From Kiritimatiellia bacterium (GTDB lineage Bacteria; Verrucomicrobiota; Kiritimatiellia; UBA8416; JAIOPI01): a DNA stretch of 8,524 nucleotides. Below are positions 1 through 5,414 of the stretch, one piece after another. A program made the translations under genes and the position numbers. The notes under the pieces were generated by a model that searched no databases, had not been told where the DNA came from, and saw nothing but the letters and a program-made list of their open reading frames with translations. The stretch spans positions 1 through 8,524 of the forward strand of contig JAPKCZ010000061.1 in assembly GCA_028822745.1 (NCBI GenBank), read 5' to 3'. Every line of letters starts with the position of its first letter. The stretch's first letter is position 1.

Positions 1-621
1 ACGGTTGACAAGCTCGGCTTTTATCATGACTCCAAATACGGCCGAGTCGAATTTTCGCACTTAATCAAAGCATACCGCAACCCGGGTGACACCGTGCGCG
101 CGACCATGGTTCGAGACGGTGCGCTCGCAGAGATCGAACTAACCTTAAACGGCGAGCTCGATGATGCGGTACTGGTGCCCGAAAATATCGCAGGAGAGCG
201 CGCCGAATACATTGTCGCTGGTGGCTTCATCCTGCGCGAACTTGATGCGGACTACCTACGCGCCCACGGCTCAAAATGGCGCGCCAAAGTCAACACACAG
301 CTGCTGAATCACTACCTCAGCGGTATGACCGACATGCAGGCCCCCAGCGATCGTATCGTCTTCGTATCCGCCATGCTCGCCGACGAAATCAACGAAGGCT
401 ACGACAACCACCACAACGATATACTCACCGCTGTGAATGGGCGCCCAATCCGCAATATCGATGACGTCTTTCAGATCCTCAGCGACGACGGCAGCATTCA
501 TCGCCTTTCCTTTCGGTCAGATGGCATCGACGTCGTCTTCGATCCCGAGCAATTGGACGAAGCAAACGCCCGAATCGCTCAGCAATACCGCGTCTCGGCG
601 CCGTCCTACCGACGCCCATGA
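1..621 (+). CDS. Deg/HtrA-like serine protease, C-terminal part (PDZ domains), 5' end outside window
   Basis: The reading frame is open from the first base, so the gene starts upstream; 206 residues are visible. Residues about 1-48 read like the end of a first PDZ domain (GRVEFSHLIKAYRNPGD, then an RDG turn and a beta-strand). Residues about 119-156 carry the signature of the Protease Do-like second PDZ domain found in bacterial and plant Deg proteins: a VSAMLADEINEGYD segment, then ILTAVNGRPIRNIDDV. The protease domain with its His-Asp-Ser triad would lie upstream and cannot be checked. Family members degrade or refold damaged proteins, usually in the periplasm or at a membrane. The GTG at 94 and internal ATGs are not credible starts because homology runs across them. 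The tail after QQYRV is short and basic. The 118-bp gap before leuB argues against tight coupling. The family call is fairly sure; the substrate is unknown. Confidence 0.82.
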   Translation, partial: TVDKLGFYHDSKYGRVEFSHLIKAYRNPGDTVRATMVRDGALAEIELTLNGELDDAVLVPENIAGERAEYIVAGGFILRELDADYLRAHGSKWRAKVNTQLLNHYLSGMTDMQAPSDRIVFVSAMLADEINEGYDNHHNDILTAVNGRPIRNIDDVFQILSDDGSIHRLSFRSDGIDVVFDPEQLDEANARIAQQYRVSAPSYRRP

Positions 622-739
622 TCACCGCGACGCCGCGTAAAGTACCGCACCCAGCAAGCGCAAACGCATAGCGGATCGACATACACGCCAGAATATGAAA
701 AAGTGCTGGCTTTCATTGGATAGCGTAAGTGGAGACAGC

Positions 740-1816
740 ATGAAGAAAATTGCAATTCTGGCAGGTGACGGTATCGGCCCCGAAGTGATGGCCGAGGCCA
801 TTAAGGTTCTGGACAAAGTAACAGCCAAGACCGGCATTGAACTCGAATACGAATCTGCCGATGTCGGAGGCGCCGCCATTGACAACCACGGCAGTGCATT
901 ACCAGAAAGCACTCTGCGGCTCTGCGAAAACAGCGACGCTGTTTTATTTGGATCCGTCGGCGGCCCCAAATGGGAACATTTAGCCCCTGACGAACAGCCC
1001 GAACGCGGCGCACTGCTCCCCCTCCGAAAGCATTTTAAACTGTTCTGCAACCTGCGCCCAACAACGCTTTTCCCGGCGCTAGCCGATTTTTGTCCATTGC
1101 GCGCCGACACGGCAGCCCGTGGATTCGACATCCTATGCGTTCGTGAGCTGACAGGCGGCATTTACTTTGGTGCGCCAAAAGGACGCGAAGGATCAGGGCC
1201 GGAGGAAAAGGCCTATGACACCATGGTCTACCAGCGCTGGGAGATCGAACGGATTGCACGAATGGCCTTTGATGCAGCGCGTTTGCGCGGCAAACGCGTC
1301 ACATCCGTCGACAAAGCCAACGTCCTCACGACGATGGTGATGTGGCGTGAAGTCGTCGAAGACATCGCCAAAGCGTATCCCGACGTGGCGCTGGATCACA
1401 TCTATGTAGACAACGCCACCATGCAATTGATCAAAGACCCTTCACGTTTCGATGTTCTCCTGTGTGGCAACATGTTCGGCGACATCATCTCAGATGAATG
1501 CGCCATGCTGACGGGATCTATCGGCCTTCTTGCTTCTGCAAGTATCAACGAGGATAAGTTCGGTTTGTATGAGCCGGCAGGCGGGTCCGCACCCGACATT
1601 GCTGGCCAAGGCATCGCCAACCCCATCGCTCAAATCATGTCGGCCAGCATGATGCTGCGTTACAGTTTTGGCGCCGACACGGAGGCCAACTTGATCAGCC
1701 AAGCCGTAAGCGACGTTCTTGATGCAGGAATTTTAACAGGCGACCTGACCCAGGACAGCGGAGCGGCCGTGGGCACGGCAGCCATGGGCGACGCAATCGC
1801 CGACCGTATCAAATAA
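740..1816 (+). CDS. leuB: 3-isopropylmalate dehydrogenase LeuB
   Basis: This 358-residue enzyme has the normal family length. It oxidises and decarboxylates 3-isopropylmalate to 2-oxoisocaproate with NAD+, the third step of leucine synthesis, in the cytoplasm. Visible motifs in order: GDGIGPEV (9-16); LLPLRKHF and NLRP with substrate-binding Arg96 and Arg106; VRELTGGIYFG (134-144) with Arg135 and Tyr142; DKANVL with Lys192; metal-binding Asp224, Asp248 and Asp252 (YVDNA, MFGDIISDE); and GSAPDIAG (282-289), whose Asp286 is the residue that favours NAD+ over NADP+. The QPERGALLPLRKHFKLF stretch is very like E. coli LeuB. The ATG at 740 is chosen because GGAGA (731-735) sits just upstream; an in-frame ATG at 695 would add 15 residues that the family lacks. 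leuA, leuC and leuD are not adjacent, so this leuB stands apart from the usual leu operon. All key residues are present. Confidence 0.97.
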   Translation: MKKIAILAGDGIGPEVMAEAIKVLDKVTAKTGIELEYESADVGGAAIDNHGSALPESTLRLCENSDAVLFGSVGGPKWEHLAPDEQPERGALLPLRKHFKLFCNLRPTTLFPALADFCPLRADTAARGFDILCVRELTGGIYFGAPKGREGSGPEEKAYDTMVYQRWEIERIARMAFDAARLRGKRVTSVDKANVLTTMVMWREVVEDIAKAYPDVALDHIYVDNATMQLIKDPSRFDVLLCGNMFGDIISDECAMLTGSIGLLASASINEDKFGLYEPAGGSAPDIAGQGIANPIAQIMSASMMLRYSFGADTEANLISQAVSDVLDAGILTGDLTQDSGAAVGTAAMGDAIADRIK

Positions 1817-1849
1817 CGCGACAGAACATTGCCGGTCGCCACGCCTGAT

Positions 1850-1854
1850 GAGGA
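1850..1854 (+). promoter_or_regulatory. Ribosome binding site deciding the start of the GNAT-VanY gene
   Basis: GAGGA ends five bases before the ATG at 1860. The earlier in-frame ATG at 1848 overlaps this element and has no purine-rich stretch before it. The ATG at 1860 is therefore the more likely start. Confidence 0.55.
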
Positions 1855-1859
1855 AAGAC

Positions 1860-2909
1860 ATGCTGACCCTCGAAGAGGCAAACACCGCAGCCCGCCTGAC
1901 TGACGTGGCTGCGTTGCTGACCGATTATGCGGACATGCGCCAGGGCGATCCGGCACAACCCCTCGTCCGAGCCGACATTCAAGCGCTACCAGGCCCATAC
2001 GCGCCACCACAAGGGGCACTCCTGCTCGCGCGGCAATCGACGCAACCTGTCGGCTGCGTTGCCATACGCCCACTGGACGCCGACACCTGCGAATTGAAGC
2101 GCCTTTACGTGACGCCTTCTGAACGTGGATCCGGTCTAGGCCGACGACTCTGCATAGCCATCATGCGACTCGCCCGACGACATGGCTATTTGCGCATGCG
2201 ACTCGATGCCGTACCCTCCATGGACACCGCGCGACCGCTATACGCAACACTCGGTTTCGAACGCATCCCCCCTTACTGGGAAAACCCGAATCCCGGCACA
2301 TGGTATTTCGAAATTGATCTCGCAGCATGGTGCGCTCAAGGCGCGGACAACGAACGCTACCTGAAACATGTCCACACCGGACTGGGCATCACGGAAACCC
2401 ACATCACCACACAGGCCCTCAAGGAAAACCCTGAGTCCACAACACTCTCCCCAATTGCGCCGGACATGTACGCCCGCACACAACGACTGGCCGAACACGT
2501 GATCCCCGACTGGCAGGCCATGCTGGCCCACGCCCGTCGTGATGGCATTTCGCTCCAATTGGTATCAGCCTTTCGAAGCGTCGAATACCAAGCTGGACTC
2601 ATCGCCCAGAAATGCCAACAGGGACGACGCCTAGAAGACGTCCTAACCGTCAACGCCGTACCGGGATACAGCGAACATCACAGCGGAAGAGCCGTCGACG
2701 TGTCCTGCGAAGCATGTGACCCTCTAAGCGAAGCATTTGAAAAAACCGCAACCTTTGCGTGGTTGCAGCGCGAAGCCGGAACACACGGCTTCCACATGTC
2801 CTACGGGTGCAACACCCCCTCCGCGCTCGTCTACGAACCTTGGCACTGGGCATGGCAAGGCACAGCGCAAGGGACCGCTTGCGAGACGACAGATTCGCCC
2901 GTATACTAA
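1860..2909 (+). CDS. GNAT acetyltransferase fused to VanY-type (M15/LAS) D,D-carboxypeptidase
   Basis: A 349-residue protein with two unrelated enzyme domains in one uninterrupted frame (353 residues if ATG 1848 is used). Residues about 10-155 look like a GNAT N-acetyltransferase: LKRLYVTP strand, acetyl-CoA loop RGSGLG (89-94), and the closing ARPLYATLGFERI typical of the family. Residues about 180-332 look like a VanY/LAS metallopeptidase: SAFRS (236-240) with the substrate Arg239, VNAVPGYSEHHSGRAVD containing SxHxxGxAxD with zinc ligands His273 and Asp280, and EPWHW with catalytic Glu326 and third zinc ligand His329. Both active sites appear intact. LAS enzymes trim D-Ala or similar residues from cell-wall peptides, normally outside the cytoplasm, but no signal peptide or membrane segment precedes either domain, so the fusion should be cytoplasmic. 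A role in muropeptide recycling or processing of D-amino-acid peptides is inference only. It begins 43 bases after leuB, so co-transcription is possible. Confidence 0.87.
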   Translation: MLTLEEANTAARLTDVAALLTDYADMRQGDPAQPLVRADIQALPGPYAPPQGALLLARQSTQPVGCVAIRPLDADTCELKRLYVTPSERGSGLGRRLCIAIMRLARRHGYLRMRLDAVPSMDTARPLYATLGFERIPPYWENPNPGTWYFEIDLAAWCAQGADNERYLKHVHTGLGITETHITTQALKENPESTTLSPIAPDMYARTQRLAEHVIPDWQAMLAHARRDGISLQLVSAFRSVEYQAGLIAQKCQQGRRLEDVLTVNAVPGYSEHHSGRAVDVSCEACDPLSEAFEKTATFAWLQREAGTHGFHMSYGCNTPSALVYEPWHWAWQGTAQGTACETTDSPVY

Positions 2910-2918
2910 CGGCCACGT

Positions 2919-3285
2919 ATGCCTGATTCCACCGATTCCTCAATGGCGAAAACGACTCTCTCTGATCAGATCCTAGAGATCGCGACTGACGCCATTTTCC
3001 TCATCGAACGCAACGGCACCATCGTGCGCGCCAACAGAACGGCTCATCGCCTACGACTGGCCGGGCAATATACGCAGCTGGAAAACGTCATCGAGCGCGC
3101 ACTAATCCTCAGTGACGGTACCCAGGGCGTCGCTGAATCTGCGCGATGCCGAAATTGAGATGATTCGCGAAGCGCTACGCCTTTCGGGTGGCAAACTAGA
3201 AGGCAAGACCGGTGCAGCAGCACTGCTAGGCATCGCCCCCAGCACGCTCCGCGACCGCCTCACGCGGTATCATATCAAACGCTAG
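2919..3285 (+). pseudogene. Remnant of a PAS-AAA+-Fis sigma-54-dependent activator, with internal deletion and frameshifts
   Basis: Three pieces of an NtrC/FhlA-like transcription activator survive. First, a PAS start in frame with ATG 2919 (ATDAIFLIERNGTIVRAN). Second, the very end of the AAA+ domain: bases 3037-3075 read ERLIAYDWPGNIR in another frame, and from 3075 the first frame resumes with QLENVIERALILSDG. Third, a Fis-type helix-turn-helix at about 3133-3285, reading GGKLEGKTGAAALLGI then PSTLRDRLTRY, ending at TAG 3283-3285. Walker A, Walker B and the sigma-54-contacting GAFTGA loop are missing, so roughly 300 codons were lost at a junction near 3035-3050. One base is missing at 3075/3076 (ATACGC-AGCTG where CGC-CAG-CTG is expected), and a compensating +1 shift lies near 3115-3133. 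A 79-residue peptide (2919-3158) stays open but lacks the DNA-binding part. No good ribosome site precedes ATG 2919 or 2943. It cannot work as a sigma-54 activator. Confidence 0.85.
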
Positions 3286-3301
3286 CACTCACGGATTTCG
3301 T

Positions 3302-3336
3302 GGACACCCCCACGGATACCGGACAAACCCACGCAT
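3302..3336 (+). repeat. Pair of 16-bp imperfect direct repeats (GGACA...CCCACGSAT)
   Basis: GGACACCCCCACGGAT (3302-3317) and GGACAAACCCACGCAT (3321-3336) match at 13 of 16 positions, with starts 19 bp apart. A shorter third copy of the end, CACGGAT, lies at 3290-3296. The CACG cores start at 3290, 3311 and 3330, so they are spaced 21 and 19 bp, close to two helical turns. The layout is what a dimeric or oligomeric DNA-binding protein would recognise, but no binder is known. Confidence 0.5.
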
Positions 3337-3353
3337 AGCGCGGAAAAATTGGC

Positions 3354-3370
3354 CGTGAAACTTTGTCACG
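3354..3370. promoter_or_regulatory. Possible operator: CGTGA-N7-TCACG inverted repeat
   Basis: Perfect five-base arms CGTGA (3354-3358) and TCACG (3366-3370) flank the seven-base centre AACTTTG. It lies 103 bp before the FAD oxidoreductase start, inside a 188-bp spacer (3286-3473) that has no gene and contains eight CACG/CGTG tetramers. There is no T-run after it, so it is not a terminator. No convincing sigma-70 promoter was found in the spacer, although one is likely to exist there. The regulatory role is inferred from shape and position. Confidence 0.35.
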
Positions 3371-3473
3371 TCATCCGCCACGACGGGAGCCGCGAAAAGA
3401 AACTGCGGGCAAGCTATTCAAAAAATTCCGATAACATTGACGTGGGCGATGCAAAACGAGACGATTCGAAAGC

Positions 3474-4604
3474 ATGACACATCGTAAACGATTGATTTTA
3501 CTTGGGGCAGGCAACGCTAACCTACAAATCCTGCGCCGCTGGTGTGACTCCCCCATACCTCGGACAGACTTGACCGTCCTCAACGACACGGCGATCGTGC
3601 CGTACTCCGGTATGCTGCCTGGCGCCATCGCTGGACGGTATACGTCGGAAGACTTTCAGATCGATGTAGCCGCCCTGTGCAAAAAGGCACGGGCCACCTT
3701 TGTTCAAGCACGAGCGGAGCATATGTCGCATGCCGCGCAGTCCATCGAGACGGACGCTGCGCACACTCTGGAGTACGACCTTCTATCCATAAATGTTGGG
3801 TCCACAACAGCAGCGCCACCCGATGCTGCGAACGACCCGCGAAGTATTTCGCTAAAACCATTACATATGGTGGAAGCCCGCATGAACGCACTGGAGCAGC
3901 GCGCTCGCGCTCACCGTGGTCGTTTTGAAATCGCAGTCATTGGGGGCGGGGCGACAGCCTTTGAAATCTCGCTGGCCTTGGCACACCGTCTACAATCGCT
4001 AAGTCATGCGCGCGTCTCACTCTGGACCTCAGGCAACGCTCCCTTGCAGAATCATTCGACACGCCTGTCCAAAATCTGCACGCGCCTGCTCGAAAAACAC
4101 GGCGTGCAGCTATATCCACGACGCCGCGTATCTGGAATGGACGAAGCCGGACCGACAACCGACTCCGGAGTCACAGAACCCGCAAATGCCATTATTTGGG
4201 CAACGCCGGCTAAACCAACACCGTTCTCGTTTTGCGCAGGTCTTGCGCCTGACGCCGACAGCTTCATTCCGGTTCACGACACCCTTCAAACTATCGCATC
4301 GGCAACCGTGTTTGCGAGTGGCGATTGCGCAACACTGACGTCACACCCAAATCTACCCAAAGCCGGCGTCTTCTCCGTACGCCAGGGGCCTGTCTTGTGG
4401 GACAACCTGCACGCCAGCCTTCACAACAAACCACTGCGCCCTTACCGGCCGCAACCGCTATACTTGTTCCTACTGAACACATCGCACGATTCGGCCGTCA
4501 TGCAATACGGCCGACTGGCGCTTGAGGGCCGCTGGGCAATGCGCTGGAAAGACGCCATTGACCGCCGCTGGATGCACGGGCTGCGTGATGTGTATCTTAA
4601 ATAG
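3474..4604 (+). CDS. FAD-dependent pyridine nucleotide-disulfide oxidoreductase, SelD-associated type, stand-alone
   Basis: A 376-residue two-dinucleotide-fold flavoprotein. GAGNAN (11-16) after a hydrophobic strand is the FAD-binding Rossmann turn; VPYSGMLPGAIAGRY (42-56) and INVGS (106-110) are typical of the NADH-dehydrogenase-like family; AVIGGGATAFE (154-164) is the NAD(P)H-binding turn; VFASGDCA (279-286) is the second FAD motif. The end, KAGVFSVRQGP followed by LRPYRPQ and LEGRWAMRWKDAIDRR, closely matches the flavoprotein domain commonly fused in front of selenide, water dikinase (SelD). The length equals that domain alone, and no SelD sequence follows before the stop. The family is thought to pass electrons from NAD(P)H, perhaps in selenium or sulfur redox chemistry; the true substrate is unknown. 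It follows a 188-bp spacer and so probably has its own promoter. The ribosome site (GAAAG, 3468-3472) is weak and close to the ATG. Confidence 0.85.
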   Translation: MTHRKRLILLGAGNANLQILRRWCDSPIPRTDLTVLNDTAIVPYSGMLPGAIAGRYTSEDFQIDVAALCKKARATFVQARAEHMSHAAQSIETDAAHTLEYDLLSINVGSTTAAPPDAANDPRSISLKPLHMVEARMNALEQRARAHRGRFEIAVIGGGATAFEISLALAHRLQSLSHARVSLWTSGNAPLQNHSTRLSKICTRLLEKHGVQLYPRRRVSGMDEAGPTTDSGVTEPANAIIWATPAKPTPFSFCAGLAPDADSFIPVHDTLQTIASATVFASGDCATLTSHPNLPKAGVFSVRQGPVLWDNLHASLHNKPLRPYRPQPLYLFLLNTSHDSAVMQYGRLALEGRWAMRWKDAIDRRWMHGLRDVYLK

Positions 4605-4611
4605 TGCGCGC

Positions 4612-4968
4612 CTAGGGTGGGCCAGCGAAGGCCAACTGGTTGCCGCATGGGTCCAAGAATTTAAACATGGCGAATTCGTCGCTATAGACCTTAAATCCAG
4701 AAATCAGCACGCCGTGCGCCGCCAAATGGTCCCGCATGCTTGTGATGCTTTCCGCCCCTAAAACAGGACAAACGCCACAGGCATCCCGATCTTGATACCT
4801 CGGCGTGCAACCGCCCTGCAGATAGATGTGTAGATCGCCGGCACGACACATGTGCCCAGGAGCACTTTCCCCACAGTCTTCAAGCCCCAGAATACCAATG
4901 TAAAATGACACCGCCTCATGCAGATCGACGACATAAACATCAATAGCGTTTACAGATATCGTCTTCAT
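4612..4968 (-). CDS. Small VOC-fold protein (glyoxalase/bleomycin-resistance/dioxygenase superfamily)
   Basis: The 118-residue length fits one VOC unit made of two beta-alpha-beta-beta-beta modules. The first module shows VYVVDLHEAVSFYIGILGLE (11-30), matching the common V-x-D-L...A-x-x-F-Y...L-G-L pattern. The second ends in FKFLDPCGNQLAFAG, matching the F-x-D-P-x-G-N signature. The usual metal-binding His of the first strand is absent (Asn-Ala-Ile-Asp there), and the Glu that normally follows DPxGN is replaced by Ala, so ordinary metal-dependent chemistry is doubtful; it may bind a small ligand or act on a different site. It lies 32 bases after the HIT gene on the same strand and is probably the last gene of the unit. 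Its stop faces the flavoprotein stop with only 7 bases between. The ribosome site is weak. The fold is likely; the function is unknown. Confidence 0.8.
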   Translation of the reverse strand: MKTISVNAIDVYVVDLHEAVSFYIGILGLEDCGESAPGHMCRAGDLHIYLQGGCTPRYQDRDACGVCPVLGAESITSMRDHLAAHGVLISGFKVYSDEFAMFKFLDPCGNQLAFAGPP

Positions 4969-5000
4969 TATCGTTTCACATTCATCACGACACCATCGAC

Positions 5001-5396
5001 TCAGGCGCCGATCGCAGCCCGAATCTCCGCCGCCAAAGCAGCCAACACATCCCCGTCAGCGGGCGCTGCATTGGCAAAATTCAGATCCCCAATCTGATTG
5101 ATTGGAACCAAATGTAAATGCGCATGCGGCACTTCCAATCCTGCCACCATCAACCCCACGCGCTTGCAAGGAACCACGGATTCGATAGCTTCGGCCACGG
5201 GTTTGGCGAATCGCAACACGTCGCTCAGAAGATCATCGTCCATGTCAAAAAAGCGATCGACGTCCTGCTTGGGAATCACCAGTGCGTGACCACGCGCAAC
5301 GGGCCGCACATCAAGGAACGAAAGGAATCGATCGTCCTCCGCAAGGCAATGACAAGGGATCTCGCCCATGATGATTTTAGCAAAGATCGTGCTCAT
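5001..5396 (-). CDS. HIT-family nucleotide hydrolase (HinT-like)
   Basis: The 131-residue protein has the usual length of the histidine-triad family. The start IFAKIIMGEIPCH and the LDVRPVARGHALVIPK segment (28-43) are typical. GLEVPHAHLHLVP (86-98) contains the His-x-His-x-His-x-x triad, with His93 the expected nucleophile. Family members split purine nucleoside phosphoramidates and related AMP adducts in the cytoplasm; the real substrate in most bacteria is unclear. The GLEVPHAHLH form differs from the AGQxVxHxHxH form of classic HinT and is seen in a sub-branch of the family. A strong ribosome site GGGGAG (minus strand, 5406-5401) lies four bases before ATG 5396. It begins 18 bases after the pilB stop, so it is very likely translated from the same message. 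A link to pilus function is not evident and may only reflect shared transcription. Confidence 0.93.
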   Translation of the reverse strand: MSTIFAKIIMGEIPCHCLAEDDRFLSFLDVRPVARGHALVIPKQDVDRFFDMDDDLLSDVLRFAKPVAEAIESVVPCKRVGLMVAGLEVPHAHLHLVPINQIGDLNFANAAPADGDVLAALAAEIRAAIGA

Positions 5397-5414
5397 GTTA
5401 CTCCCCGCAAAGAA

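Noticed and set aside
618..671. Short open frame starting at the ATGA overlapping the protease stop
   Set aside because: It encodes only 17 residues with no similarity or ribosome site of note.
695..739. N-terminal extension of leuB from ATG 695 (15 extra residues)
   Set aside because: The extension has no counterpart in LeuB, and the ATG at 740 has GGAGA just upstream and begins the conserved KKIAILAGDGIGPE sequence.
622..1161. 179-codon minus-strand open frame opposite leuB
   Set aside because: It lies antisense to a clear leuB and shows no recognisable domain; composition reflects the opposite strand.
3299..3314. CGTGG...CCACG hairpin after the regulator remnant as a terminator
   Set aside because: The stem is only five base pairs with a six-base loop and no T-run follows; the bases are better explained as part of the repeated half-sites.
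3350..3366. Sigma-54 promoter TTGGCCGTGAAACTTTGT before the flavoprotein gene
   Set aside because: GG and GT are 12 bases apart instead of 10 and the -12 box lacks GC; a correctly spaced reading gives TT at the -12 position.
3437..3465. TTGACG as a sigma-70 -35 box for the flavoprotein gene
   Set aside because: The sequence 17 bases downstream (GACGAT) is a poor -10 box and a start there would leave almost no leader before the ATG at 3474.
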